DNA of 64,000 nt from Mollicutes bacterium (GTDB lineage: Bacteria; Bacillota_I; Bacilli_A; Izemoplasmatales; Izemoplasmataceae). Shown here one piece after another: positions 34,273 through 43,771 of this stretch. A program made the translations under genes and the position numbers. The stretch's first letter is position 1. Every line of letters starts with the position of its first letter. The stretch spans positions 43,526 to 107,525 of the forward strand of contig PWEL01000013.1 of assembly GCA_003553945.1 (NCBI GenBank). The letters run 5' to 3'. Below the pieces are notes generated by a model. That model was given only the letters and a program-made list of their open reading frames with translations, made no database searches and was not told the DNA's origin.

Positions 34273-36033
34273 ATGCAAAGAAGCGACGTGTTCCACATCC
34301 CGAAATCACATATGGCCTACGCCGTCTCCACAACCACAATGGAGATACGCCTTAGAACCCGTAGACAATTCACATCCATCGAGCTGATCTTCGGCGACCC
34401 CTTCGCCAGGACAAAGGATGAGAAAGGCAACGTGATGTGGGAGGGCGCTCACCAAACGCACCCCATGAAAAAAGAAGCCGAGACCGACGGTGAAACGCAC
34501 TACTTCATCCGTATCGACGTTCCTACCAAACGTGTGAAATACGGTTTCCTGATCGACGGACGCTATCTCTACGGACCAAGAAAGACAGTGGATGTAAGAA
34601 AGCATCCGGAAGAACGCTCGAACCGCGACAATCTCTTCGCGTTCCCCTACCTTTTAGAAGCGGACATATATCAAGCACCGGATTGGGTAAGGGATACAAT
34701 CTGGTACTCGATCTTCCCCGACCGTTTCCGAAGGGAGGATGAACGCCTGAAATCCGAAGAAGGGAAGGCCTACGAGAACCGGGAGTTCTTCGGCGGCACC
34801 TTGAAGGGCATCACGGAGAAACTCGATTATATTCAGGACATCGGCGCGAACGCCATCTATCTGAACCCCGTCTTCCCCTCCTCGACAGCGCATCGATACG
34901 ACATCACGGATTACTTCGGCATCGATGAGAGACTCGGCAGCGAGGAGGATTTCAGAGCGCTCGTCGAAACGGCGCATGAGAAGGGGATGCGCGTGATGCT
35001 CGATGCCGTGTTCAACCATGTATCCTACAAGCATCCGTTCTTTCAGGATGTTCTCAGCCGCGGCAAAGAGAGCCCTTATTACGATTGTTTCTATTTCAAG
35101 GAAGGGTTCGACCCCGGAAAGACACAGCGCGACCTTGAAAATAGGAAACGCTTCAAACCGCCTTATGAGAGTTTCGCCTTCTCCCCCTACATGCCCAAGG
35201 TCAACACGGATCACCCCATCATGCGCGAGCACTTTCTGAAAGTCGCCCGTTACTGGATCGAACACTATGATATCGATGGCTGGCGCCTTGATGTGGCCAA
35301 TGAAGTATCACATGACTTCTGGCGGGCCTTCCGCAATACAGTGAAGGGAGCGAAGCCTGAGTGCTTCATCGTCGGCGAGACCTGGGATAACGCCTACCCG
35401 TGGCTCACGGGCGACCAGCACGACAGCGCGATGGCCTACGACTACATGTTTCCGCTGCACGACTATTTCAAAAGCCAAGCATCAGGGCGAGGGGAAACGT
35501 TAAAAAACGCCATCAACGAAGTGCTTATCAACTATCCGAGGCACGTGATCGTCAATCTCTACACATTTCTGGACAATCACGACACGCCACGTATCCGACA
35601 CATCATTCCTGGCATCGAACGCTTGAAACTCGCATATGTCTTGCTCTTCGCGCTTCCGGGAACCCCTTCAATCTATTATGGAGGGGAAATAGGCATGGAA
35701 GGAGGCAGGGACCCCGACAACCGCAGGGTCATGATGTGGAAGGAAGACAACCAGAACCGATCCCTGAAAGCCTTCTTTAAAACCTTCTCGACCCTGTACA
35801 GACAGGAGGCTGGTTTCAAAAGTCCTGATTTCAAGTGGGTCAGGGCGGAAGACGACATATTGGTATTCAAAAAGGAGGACCTTCTCTTCTTCATGAATAC
35901 CGCCGAACATTCTATCGATTGTCCAACCGATGAAAGAGGCGAATTCTATGACCTCGAGCAGGGAACTGAAATACGCCTTGATGATGCCTTGACCCTACCC
36001 GGTACCTCCTACCGGATTCTAAAAGCCCTGTAG
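34273..36033 (+). CDS. neopullulanase / cyclomaltodextrinase (GH13_20-like)
   Basis: This 586-residue cytoplasmic GH13 enzyme has an N-terminal CBM34-like domain (about 1-125). The catalytic domain carries 'LNPVFPSSTAHRYD', region I DAVFNHVSY, region V MPKVN (typical of the neopullulanase subfamily), nucleophile in GWRLDVANE, acid/base in IVGETWDN and region IV LDNHDTPR. No signal peptide is present. ATG at MQRSDVFH follows GAAAGGGAAATTCTC; the ORF-track start runs into the preceding gene and has no ribosome site. It would open cyclodextrins and trim dextrins imported by MalEFG-MsmX, although it lies about 13 kb from that locus. Confidence 0.88.
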   Translation: MQRSDVFHIPKSHMAYAVSTTTMEIRLRTRRQFTSIELIFGDPFARTKDEKGNVMWEGAHQTHPMKKEAETDGETHYFIRIDVPTKRVKYGFLIDGRYLYGPRKTVDVRKHPEERSNRDNLFAFPYLLEADIYQAPDWVRDTIWYSIFPDRFRREDERLKSEEGKAYENREFFGGTLKGITEKLDYIQDIGANAIYLNPVFPSSTAHRYDITDYFGIDERLGSEEDFRALVETAHEKGMRVMLDAVFNHVSYKHPFFQDVLSRGKESPYYDCFYFKEGFDPGKTQRDLENRKRFKPPYESFAFSPYMPKVNTDHPIMREHFLKVARYWIEHYDIDGWRLDVANEVSHDFWRAFRNTVKGAKPECFIVGETWDNAYPWLTGDQHDSAMAYDYMFPLHDYFKSQASGRGETLKNAINEVLINYPRHVIVNLYTFLDNHDTPRIRHIIPGIERLKLAYVLLFALPGTPSIYYGGEIGMEGGRDPDNRRVMMWKEDNQNRSLKAFFKTFSTLYRQEAGFKSPDFKWVRAEDDILVFKKEDLLFFMNTAEHSIDCPTDERGEFYDLEQGTEIRLDDALTLPGTSYRILKAL

Positions 36034-36057
36034 CACGACGTTTTTTCAATACATACT

Positions 36058-36106
36058 AAAATGCAATCAACACTTGGAAGCTCCAAGTCGTTGATTGCAT
36101 TTTTTA
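36058..36106. terminator. bidirectional terminator
   Basis: AAAATGCAATCAAC / GTTGATTGCATTTTTT pair, with an inner TTGGA/TCCAA stem. T runs lie on both strands. It ends the neopullulanase gene and possibly the opposing opp-cysteine operon, whose last gene stops at 36243. The remaining bases to 36242 show nothing clear. Confidence 0.85.
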
Positions 36107-36242
36107 TTCTGCACGGACACAGAGACGCTCGTGATAGTAAAAACCATTCTGGAATGCATTCATTGAGAATTTAGAATGCATCATAGACGGTTTCAGATCA
36201 GTGTGTCCATTGTCCGTAATATATTCCCGGAAAAGCGAAAAA

Positions 36243-37316
36243 TCACTCCGCTTCGCATATCAGGGGGATGCGATTGCGTGTTTTCAAGTTCCGGACACTG
36301 ACACAGTTCTCAAGATGCAGCTCAGTGATATCCGGTGTCAGATAACCGTCTTTACATGGCTCCTCCTCCATGAGGTCCGTACTGAGGTATTTCTTGTTGT
36401 CATCCGGGAACAAAGAAACGACAACAGCGTCATTCCCCAAGCTCTCCTGAACCTTAAGAGCGCCGATGAAATTCGCCCCCGATGAAATACCGACACCCTG
36501 ACCGAGCACCGAAGCGATTTTCTGCGCCATGAGGATGGCATCGCCATCATGCACATGCACAACATCATCAAGAGAGTCCAGATCCACTATATCAGGTATG
36601 AATTCATCGGAAATCCCCTGTATTCGGTGACTTCCTACTTTATAGCCTGTTGAAAGGGTCGGGGAACTCGCCGGTTCCAAGGGATGCACTCTGATACCGG
36701 GATGACGTTCCTTCAAGTACTGCCCCACTCCCATCACTGTGCCGCCAGTGCCGACGCCGGCGATGAAGGCGTCCGGAGCCACATCCAACGCTTCAAGTTG
36801 ATAATGAATCTCAGGCCCCGTTGTCAGATAGTGTGCCCGACAGTTCGCATGATTGGAGAACTGACTGGGGAGAAAGCCTTTCGTCGCTTCAGCCTGGGCT
36901 TTTGATTTTTCAATACTTCCTTGGAAACCGCCCTCTTCACGGCTGACAAGCTCGACCTCGGCGCCGTAACTCTCAATCAACCGACGTCGTTCAGCGCTCA
37001 TCCAATCCGGCATGAAAATCTTCACAGGATGGCCGAGGAAACGACCGACCGCCGCAAAGGAGATGCCGGCATTCCCGCTTGAGGCTTCATAGATGCCATC
37101 ACCTGGTGACAACACTTCTTCCTGCATTGCCTTGTAAAGAATGAAGAGCGCCATTCGGTCCTTAACACTACCTGTCAGATTGTAGGATTCATGCTTGATG
37201 TAGACCGAACGCGGATTCCCCTTGTATTTGAATGAAATCTTGCTGAGGGGAGTCGCGCCGATAAGTTCGCAGACATGCTTGAGAGTCTGATACCTTGTTG
37301 CTTCGTGATCTGGCAT
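36243..37316 (-). CDS. cysteine synthase / cystathionine beta-synthase-like PLP enzyme
   Basis: This 357-residue fold-type II PLP enzyme has the lysine in '[11 protein letters not shown]', the substrate loop SSGNAGISF and the phosphate-binding [10 protein letters not shown]. The core matches CysK/CBS; the extra C-terminal ~45 residues ('[20 protein letters not shown]') are unlike standard CysK and carry one cysteine. AAAAAGGAGAATATGGCG precedes the chosen ATG. It is the last gene of the opp operon, so it may use or make a sulfur amino acid linked to the transported peptide. Alternatives are O-phosphoserine or diaminobutyrate-type PLP lyases. Confidence 0.75.
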   Translation of the reverse strand: MPDHEATRYQTLKHVCELIGATPLSKISFKYKGNPRSVYIKHESYNLTGSVKDRMALFILYKAMQEEVLSPGDGIYEASSGNAGISFAAVGRFLGHPVKIFMPDWMSAERRRLIESYGAEVELVSREEGGFQGSIEKSKAQAEATKGFLPSQFSNHANCRAHYLTTGPEIHYQLEALDVAPDAFIAGVGTGGTVMGVGQYLKERHPGIRVHPLEPASSPTLSTGYKVGSHRIQGISDEFIPDIVDLDSLDDVVHVHDGDAILMAQKIASVLGQGVGISSGANFIGALKVQESLGNDAVVVSLFPDDNKKYLSTDLMEEEPCKDGYLTPDITELHLENCVSVRNLKTRNRIPLICEAE

Positions 37317-37359
37317 CGCCATATTCTCCTTTTTAAAAGGATTATGCATCATGACAAAT

Positions 37360-37752
37360 TCATGCAAGTTTTCGCGTCAGTGCGGCAATGTTCAAAACGC
37401 TGACAATAGTGATAAAAAGCGTCAACACCGCTGTGGTAATGGCTAGATATGTCGGTTGGACATCATAAGGGAAAATGGCACTCATCAAACGGTAAAGAAG
37501 TAAGGGCAGATACAGGGCCAGGAGGATATAGACGGTTTTCAGATGCAGTCTGATGTCGATTTCACTGGCCTCGAAATTGCGCTTGCTTAGCAGAAACAAC
37601 GCAATCCCGATATGCATCGCCACAAGACAAGGAATGAACAACCAAGCTGGCACGATTTTTAAAAGCGCGATAAAAGGGAACGAGAGGATGTGCGCCAGAA
37701 TGAAAAGACCGATGTCCTTATGGCTTCCCCGCTTAAACGTTTGCTTCTTCAT
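37360..37752 (-). CDS. four-span membrane protein in the opp operon
   Basis: This 130-residue protein has about four membrane helices and a basic N-terminus (MKKQTFKRG). It overlaps the end of the downstream-type ATPase gene by 20 bases and precedes the cysteine-synthase-like gene by about 40 bases. Its ribosome site is weak, so translation is probably coupled. I do not recognise the family. Confidence 0.65.
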   Translation of the reverse strand: MKKQTFKRGSHKDIGLFILAHILSFPFIALLKIVPAWLFIPCLVAMHIGIALFLLSKRNFEASEIDIRLHLKTVYILLALYLPLLLYRLMSAIFPYDVQPTYLAITTAVLTLFITIVSVLNIAALTRKLA

Positions 37753-38776
37753 GAGCTTGCTCTATTCTTTTATCGTAGTCTTCAGGCTTGTCCCCTTCGG
37801 GAAAGCCATTGACATAATGACAGGCTACGTGATGTCCTGAATCAATCTCGACCTGCGGCACCGGAATTGTTCTACACCCTTGCATAGCATATGGACAACG
37901 CTGGTAGAACCTACAGCCCTTGGGAGGGTCGATGGGGCTGGGGATATCCCCTTTCAATACTACCAGTTCCCTCTCTTCTTCCACGTTCGTATCCAGGACC
38001 GCACTCAACAGCGCATGTGTATACGGATGTTTCGCATGATCGAAGATATGCTCACTGCGACCTGATTCCATCACCTTCCCCAGATACATGACCACGATGC
38101 GGTCGCAGATGTTCTTCACCATGGCGAGATTGTGGGATATCAAGACATAGGTTATATCCATGCGTTCCTGGATATCCTGTAAAAGATTCAGAATTTGTGC
38201 GTGCACGGATACGTCGAGCGCAGCGACAGGCTCATCACATACCAGAAAATCCGGATTGAGGATGATCGAGCGCGCAATCGCTATGCGCTGCTGCTGCCCG
38301 CCGGAAAAGTCAGAAGGGTGACGATGCATGTCATCCTTGGAGAGTCCAACCAGTTCCAATAGTTCTCCGACGCGCTCGACCATCTCCTCTTCTGTTGCGG
38401 ATTTGCTGATGATCATTGGTTCGGCGATGACCTGGAACACTGTGAAACGAGGATTCAAGGAGGAATACGGGTCTTGAAAGATCATCTGCATATCCCGTCT
38501 TATACTCTTGAATTCTTTGCGGGAAAGGTCAAAAAGCTTTTTTCCTTTAAAAGTCACCTCGCCGACGGATGGCTTTACGATGCCGAGCATTGTATTGGCA
38601 AGAGTTGATTTTCCACATCCCGATTCACCGACGATGCCAAAGGTTTCACCGGGAAAGACTGAAAAGGAGACATCGCTCACCGCCTGCAGACGCTTTTTCG
38701 GAAGAAACGGAATACCGCCTTTCACAGGGAAATCGACAGTGATATTCTCTAATGTGATTATAGGGTCTTTATTCAT
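37733..38776 (-). CDS. oppF: oligopeptide ABC transporter ATPase OppF/DppF
   Basis: This 347-residue ABC ATPase has Walker A GESGCGKST, signature FSGGQQQRIAIARS and Walker B FLVCDEPVAALD. The C-terminal oligopeptide-transporter extension contains cysteines ('CRFYQRCPYAMQGC'), as in OppF proteins that bind an iron-sulfur cluster. AGAGGAGGCAATGAC precedes ATG, which overlaps the oppD stop (ATGA). Confidence 0.9.
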   Translation of the reverse strand: MNKDPIITLENITVDFPVKGGIPFLPKKRLQAVSDVSFSVFPGETFGIVGESGCGKSTLANTMLGIVKPSVGEVTFKGKKLFDLSRKEFKSIRRDMQMIFQDPYSSLNPRFTVFQVIAEPMIISKSATEEEMVERVGELLELVGLSKDDMHRHPSDFSGGQQQRIAIARSIILNPDFLVCDEPVAALDVSVHAQILNLLQDIQERMDITYVLISHNLAMVKNICDRIVVMYLGKVMESGRSEHIFDHAKHPYTHALLSAVLDTNVEEERELVVLKGDIPSPIDPPKGCRFYQRCPYAMQGCRTIPVPQVEIDSGHHVACHYVNGFPEGDKPEDYDKRIEQAHEEANV

Positions 38777-39768
38777 GTCATTGCCTCCTCTCTTTCCATA
38801 TTCCGCGGATGCCAGCAGCGCACTTCGCTTTCATCATTGATTGCTGAGAGCGGTGGCATTTCCTTTTTGCATTTTTCGGTTGCGTGATTGCATCGTGGAT
38901 GGAAATAGCATCCTTCCGGTTTGCGCATGGGATGTGGAACAGTACCGGGTATTTGTTCAAAACCGCTCTCTTCATCGGATAATTTGGGAACTGAATTAAG
39001 CAGGCCTATACTATAGGGATGATGAGGTTTTTCAAACAATTGCCTGAGGCTTGCTTTCTCCACAATCTTGCCGGAATACATGACATATACTTTATCTGCA
39101 AGGTTGGACACCACGCTCAAGTCGTGAGTTACAAGCAGCAAGGAAACGTCATGACTCTTCTGCAGGTTTCTTAGCTCGTTCAACACCTGGGCCTGAATGG
39201 TCACATCTAAAGATGTGGTCGGTTCATCGGCGAGAATGAGTTTAGGCATGCAGGCGAAGGCCATGGCAAGCAAAACGCGCTGACGCATGCCGCCCGATAA
39301 TTCATGCGGATAATTCTTCGCCCGGGAGGCCGGTTCCGGAACCCCCACCAATTCCAACGCTTTCACTGTCTCCCTGCGCGCTTCTTTTTTGTCCATGTCA
39401 TGATGTCTCAGAAATATCTCAGCTATCTGCTTCCCGCATGTGATAACGGGATTCAAGGCCTCCATAGCATCCTGGAAGATCATAGCCATCTCCTTGCCGC
39501 GGACCTTGCGCATCTCTGATTCCGAAAAATCCTTGATATCCTTTCCACCAAAATACAATTCATCCACGCGCGTCAATGCCGGCGGAGAGTCGATGAGCTT
39601 CATGATCGATCGCGATGTAACACTCTTACCACAGCCCGACTCACCGACGAGCGCGACGCATTCCCCTTTCTCAATGTCGATGTCGACGCCTTCCACAGCC
39701 CGGATGATGCCTCGACCGCTTGGAAAGATGACTTTGAGCTTGCGCATTCTAAGTGTCGGTTCTTCCAT
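38773..39768 (-). CDS. oppD: oligopeptide ABC transporter ATPase OppD/DppD
   Basis: This 331-residue ABC ATPase has GESGCGKSV, LSGGMRQRVLLAMA and LILADEPTTSLD. The C-terminal 'GCYFHPRCNHATEKC' cysteine set is typical of OppD. GGGAGGATGTTTAAT precedes the chosen ATG; a start three codons earlier touches the ribosome site. It pairs with OppF as a heterodimer energising OppBC. Confidence 0.9.
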   Translation of the reverse strand: MEEPTLRMRKLKVIFPSGRGIIRAVEGVDIDIEKGECVALVGESGCGKSVTSRSIMKLIDSPPALTRVDELYFGGKDIKDFSESEMRKVRGKEMAMIFQDAMEALNPVITCGKQIAEIFLRHHDMDKKEARRETVKALELVGVPEPASRAKNYPHELSGGMRQRVLLAMAFACMPKLILADEPTTSLDVTIQAQVLNELRNLQKSHDVSLLLVTHDLSVVSNLADKVYVMYSGKIVEKASLRQLFEKPHHPYSIGLLNSVPKLSDEESGFEQIPGTVPHPMRKPEGCYFHPRCNHATEKCKKEMPPLSAINDESEVRCWHPRNMEREEAMT

Positions 39769-39769
39769 A

Positions 39770-40816
39770 TTAAACATCCTCCCAGGAGTGCGCCGAAGGC
39801 TGCGGCGCTACGGCGCCGGTCTTTTGTCTGTCCTCTTCATCCATTGAATCGAACACTTTCTCAACATAACTGCTATCCAGACTCTTGAAAATCTTGAAAA
39901 TTCCGGCTGACGCCTGCATTTTGGGATTCAGAATTTCTTCAAGCACGATGCCGATGCGCATGAAAGAAAATACTGCGAGGAATATGCCGATACCCGGTGC
40001 AATGATCCACCACCATGCGCCGAAGAGCAATGCGCCTCCTTCTTGGGCTTGAGCCAGCATACGCCCCCAGCTGATAGCGGTCGGGTCGCCGAGGCCAAGA
40101 AAGCTCAGCCCTGCCTCAGCCACCATGATACCGGCTGTGGATAATGCCGTGCTCATGATGAGAAGATGAGAAGTGCCGGGGAGAATATGCTTGATCATTA
40201 TACGCCAGCGGCTTGCTCCGGCTAGTTCAGCGGCACGCACATAGTTGCTGTTCTTGATTACAAGAACGAGGGACCGTATCGTACGTGCAAGACCGCCCCA
40301 GCCCAAAAAGACGAAAATCAGAATGATAATCCAATAATCCCTTCCTAATACATTGGTAAGCACAATGACCAACGGTAGTGAAGGAATCACTAGCAATACA
40401 TCGACGGCACGCATGATGAGGTTGTCGACAAAACCACCTATATACCCCGAAGTAACGCCAAGTATCGCTCCGACCATCGCAATAGAAAGGCCTGAAGTGA
40501 TGCCGACAACCAAGGACACACGGGTTCCATATACCAACATGCTGAATATGTCCTGACCTGTGTTGATAGTTGTCCCGAGCGGATGCTGGAGGCGGGGAGA
40601 CAATCCCTTCTCCGCCCTCTCGGTAATATCATATGGATCGAACGGAGCAATAATGGGGGCGAACAAGGCGACAAGTACCAGGAAGGTGACGACGCTCAAG
40701 CCTATTTTTCCTTTCGGATGCGCCCACAGCCTCTTGATGAAATAAACAAGGCCTTGAATTCGCCGTTTCATTTGTCTTTTGATCCGGATGTGCAATGCAT
40801 CCTGTCTTTTCTTCAT
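39770..40816 (-). CDS. oppC: oligopeptide ABC transporter permease OppC/DppC
   Basis: This 348-residue permease has an N-terminal span, a periplasmic-type domain with 'HPLGTTINTGQDIFSMLVYGTR' and the EAA loop 'RAAELAGASRWRIMIKHILP'. The C-terminus carries an extra soluble tail of about 55 residues (after LEEILNPKM) ending in HSWEDV, longer than in most OppC proteins. GGGTGAGAAGCG precedes ATG. Its start overlaps the oppB stop. Confidence 0.9.
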   Translation of the reverse strand: MKKRQDALHIRIKRQMKRRIQGLVYFIKRLWAHPKGKIGLSVVTFLVLVALFAPIIAPFDPYDITERAEKGLSPRLQHPLGTTINTGQDIFSMLVYGTRVSLVVGITSGLSIAMVGAILGVTSGYIGGFVDNLIMRAVDVLLVIPSLPLVIVLTNVLGRDYWIIILIFVFLGWGGLARTIRSLVLVIKNSNYVRAAELAGASRWRIMIKHILPGTSHLLIMSTALSTAGIMVAEAGLSFLGLGDPTAISWGRMLAQAQEGGALLFGAWWWIIAPGIGIFLAVFSFMRIGIVLEEILNPKMQASAGIFKIFKSLDSSYVEKVFDSMDEEDRQKTGAVAPQPSAHSWEDV

Positions 40817-41811
40817 CGCTTCTCACCCACCGTCACGCGAGGATCGAGCAGGACATAGACGAGGTCCGTGACAAGAATCGCTAGAATCGTGAAAGCGGAT
40901 AACAGCAACATGATTGCCATCATAAGGGGGTAGTCATTCATCTCGTTCGCCTCAAGGAACAATGTCCCCATGCCATGCCAGTTAAAAATCTGTTCAATGA
41001 CAACCTGACCTCCCAGCAAGCCACCGATACTGAAACCGAGGCTTGTTACGATAGGCAGGAGTGAATTCCTCAAGGTGTGTTTATAACGAATGGAACGCTG
41101 TGGAAGTCCTTTGGCCCTCGCGGTAACAATATAGTCCTCATTGGTGACCGCTATCACGGCGTTCCTGGTGGTCTGTGCATAGCCGATGATACTACCGAAG
41201 GACATGCTTATAATCGGCAGCGCCGCATTGCGGGCAAGCATCTGAAGCCCGTCCAGACTGAAGCTGAAATCACCGACAAGGTTAGGATTCGTATACGCGG
41301 GGAATATTTCAAATTCAAAACCCAGATAGAATGACAGAATCAAGGCAATGAAAAAGGCGGGCAATGCCGTCATGATCGTCGACATGTTGAGCAGGGTGGT
41401 ATCCTGCCACCTGCCTCGTTTTGTTGCTGCGAACACCCCGAACAATATGCCACCTATCAGCCCCAGTACCAGTGTGGTCGCTGACAATGTGAGTGTCCAC
41501 GGGAGTCTGTCGGCAATCAGACCTGTCACAGCTGGATTGCCGCTTCTAAAGGACGTGCCGAAATCCCCCTGGGCGACGTCACCTAGATAATTGAGATATT
41601 GTTCCGGGGTGGAGACGTCGAACCCATACTCTTCACGAGTGAGTTGCTTTATGACTTCATACTCGGCATCGCTCATATTCCCCTGCGGAGGATAATATCG
41701 TTCAGCCGGATCGTCCACGCCAATACGCGGAATGAAGAAATTAAGCGTGGTTACGACGAACAATATGAAAACGGAATACAGGATTCTTTTTATGACATAA
41801 CCTTTTTTCAT
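40813..41811 (-). CDS. oppB: oligopeptide ABC transporter permease OppB/DppB
   Basis: This 332-residue permease has a first span at about 8-28 and a 'QGDFGTSFRSGNPAV' extracytoplasmic segment typical of OppB. Later spans surround the EAA loop 'VTARAKGLPQRSIRYKHTLRNSLLP'. AGGTGAATGC precedes the ATG at MKKGYVIK. It follows oppA with 8 bases between. Confidence 0.9.
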   Translation of the reverse strand: MKKGYVIKRILYSVFILFVVTTLNFFIPRIGVDDPAERYYPPQGNMSDAEYEVIKQLTREEYGFDVSTPEQYLNYLGDVAQGDFGTSFRSGNPAVTGLIADRLPWTLTLSATTLVLGLIGGILFGVFAATKRGRWQDTTLLNMSTIMTALPAFFIALILSFYLGFEFEIFPAYTNPNLVGDFSFSLDGLQMLARNAALPIISMSFGSIIGYAQTTRNAVIAVTNEDYIVTARAKGLPQRSIRYKHTLRNSLLPIVTSLGFSIGGLLGGQVVIEQIFNWHGMGTLFLEANEMNDYPLMMAIMLLLSAFTILAILVTDLVYVLLDPRVTVGEKR

Positions 41812-41819
41812 GCATTCAC

Positions 41820-43679
41820 CTACTCTTCCAACCATTCAAGGTTTTCAAGCGTATCGGTGTTCATCAAGTTCGCGCCAATGACCTCTTGATAGCCGATATA
41901 TCGATCGTCACGCGCAACTGAAAGAATACCCCGTCTATAAACAGGAATCTTGTAGTACTGTTCAGCGATGAGAGGCTGAATCTCCTCTATCAATTCATAT
42001 TTCTCGAAAAGATTCAAGGTGCCTCTCATCTCCCGGATGATGGATGTAAGTTCTTCATTCTGTAGCCGTCCGTAGTTAGATGTAGCTCCCAGATTCACAA
42101 AATGCGATTCATACATGATATCGATGTTCTCCAGAGAAAAGATGCATCCCTGCAAAGTCATATCAAAACGGCTGTGATAGAGAAATGTCCGCTCGGGCCT
42201 GGCGCCCTGCATTTCGAAACGGACATCAATGCCTATGTCGGCAAAGAGAACTTGCAGATAGGAGACGGTGTCCTGCTGCCCTGGATGGCCGAGAATTTCA
42301 TACGTTATGCGGTCGCCATCAAGCAAACGATAGCCGCTGTCGTCCTTCTCCGGAACAATGTCGTCCAATATATCGTTCGCCTTCTCTATGCGCTCTTCCC
42401 TGTCCTCAGGGAGTTTCGAAGCGTCGGGATTATAAAAATCCTCCATGTGCTCGTGCATGAGGCCTGGACTCACTGCACCACCGGCCCCCTCTAAAACATT
42501 GTCTATGAGATACTCCTGGTCTATGGCCAGCGCTATCGCCTTGCGGAAATCCCTGTCAGTCAAAAGCTTCCGTTCGGGGGTGAGCTCTGAATCAACGGGA
42601 TTCACATTCAACACCAGTGTTTCAATGGCACTGCTCGGTGACTGGCCGAGAACAATGTTCTCTTCATCTTCAAAGAGCCTTCTGTATTCCGGTGGTACTG
42701 ATTCATCGAGAATGTCAATATGACCTTTCAGGAGTGAATATATACCAACGTTCACCTCCTGATAAAGAATGTAGCGGATTGTCTCGGGCGTATAGAGCGG
42801 TCCGCCATCATCTCCTCTGAGATGGTACTCATCCCTTCTGTCGAGGACAATCTGTTGAGAGCCGCTCTCTTCAGCATCCAGTTCCCAGGGGCCGCTCCCT
42901 ACAGGATTCTTGTACTGTTCCAGCAATTCACCATCAGGGTTGGAGTGATTCAGTGGATTATCCTCACATATGATGGGCTCCCAGATGTGCTCCGGCAAAA
43001 TAAGCATCGATGTGAACAAGCTGGTCACGGCACCAAGTATCTTGTCGACATGCAGATACATCACCGTATCCTTGTCCTCTTCGGGAATATCATAGCCGGC
43101 ATCTTCCGCTCCGCGCTCATAAGTGAATATCCCCTGATTGATCAGCTCTCCCTCATCATACTCATGTTGAAGGTCGGCGGTCCAGGCCAACGCTCCTGCG
43201 TGATTGGAAACCGCATGGTTCGAACCCACATCGAGGGAGAAATAGATATCCTCCACCGTCAACGGCTCACCATCGCTCCAGGTCACATCATCATGCAGTG
43301 TGATTTTAACCGGAATATAATCTTTCTCCGGCGTATCATATATTTCGGCGAGTTGCTCGTAATCATGCTCACCATCCTCTGTAAGCAGAGGGTCGTTATT
43401 GTCATCGACGTAATACCATTCCTTGCCTATAAGCGGGTCGAATTCACCCGTCTCGGTATCATAGCTGAAAAGCGTGTTGTAGATCATGCTGGAAACAGTC
43501 GGCGCCAACCCTTCCCTTGAGAGCCAAGGCATGAAAGAATCGGGAAAGGAGTCTTCACGCCGCCCCACATATAGTGTATTGGTATCATCCGTGCGACGAG
43601 GGTAGTCGCCGCCACCACAGGCGACGAGTGCAAGCGTCAAAAAGGTGAGTACGCACAGAATCATCAGTTTCTTAAACAT
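41820..43679 (-). CDS. oppA: oligopeptide-binding lipoprotein OppA/DppA
   Basis: This 619-residue family-5 solute-binding lipoprotein has a signal ending LVAC (Cys21). Segments such as 'VTWSDGEPLTVEDIYFSLD', 'RDFRKAIALAIDQEYLID' and 'PVGSGPWELD' are the standard OppA/DppA/NikA signatures. AGAGGTGATCAACA precedes ATG. It heads an operon oppA-oppB-oppC-oppD-oppF-membrane protein-CysK-like. The ligand is probably a peptide, but family 5 also binds nickel chelates and sugars. A long hairpin lies in the leader just upstream. Confidence 0.88.
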   Translation of the reverse strand: MFKKLMILCVLTFLTLALVACGGGDYPRRTDDTNTLYVGRREDSFPDSFMPWLSREGLAPTVSSMIYNTLFSYDTETGEFDPLIGKEWYYVDDNNDPLLTEDGEHDYEQLAEIYDTPEKDYIPVKITLHDDVTWSDGEPLTVEDIYFSLDVGSNHAVSNHAGALAWTADLQHEYDEGELINQGIFTYERGAEDAGYDIPEEDKDTVMYLHVDKILGAVTSLFTSMLILPEHIWEPIICEDNPLNHSNPDGELLEQYKNPVGSGPWELDAEESGSQQIVLDRRDEYHLRGDDGGPLYTPETIRYILYQEVNVGIYSLLKGHIDILDESVPPEYRRLFEDEENIVLGQSPSSAIETLVLNVNPVDSELTPERKLLTDRDFRKAIALAIDQEYLIDNVLEGAGGAVSPGLMHEHMEDFYNPDASKLPEDREERIEKANDILDDIVPEKDDSGYRLLDGDRITYEILGHPGQQDTVSYLQVLFADIGIDVRFEMQGARPERTFLYHSRFDMTLQGCIFSLENIDIMYESHFVNLGATSNYGRLQNEELTSIIREMRGTLNLFEKYELIEEIQPLIAEQYYKIPVYRRGILSVARDDRYIGYQEVIGANLMNTDTLENLEWLEE

Positions 43680-43703
43680 TGTTGATCACCTCTGAATGAG
43701 TAA

Positions 43704-43758
43704 CCCCTTGTTCAGAGGATAGGAGTGAAGGCGTTCGCACATCCTCTAGAACAAGGGG
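43704..43758 (-). repeat. long inverted repeat upstream of oppA
   Basis: CCCCTTGTTC(T)AGAGGAT is repeated in inverse orientation around a 20-base loop. It forms an about 17-bp stem with one bulged base. On the minus strand no T run follows, so it is not a standard terminator. It lies between the stop of the lipoprotein at 43772 and the oppA ribosome site. Confidence 0.75.
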
Positions 43759-43771
43759 ATAGAACCTCACA

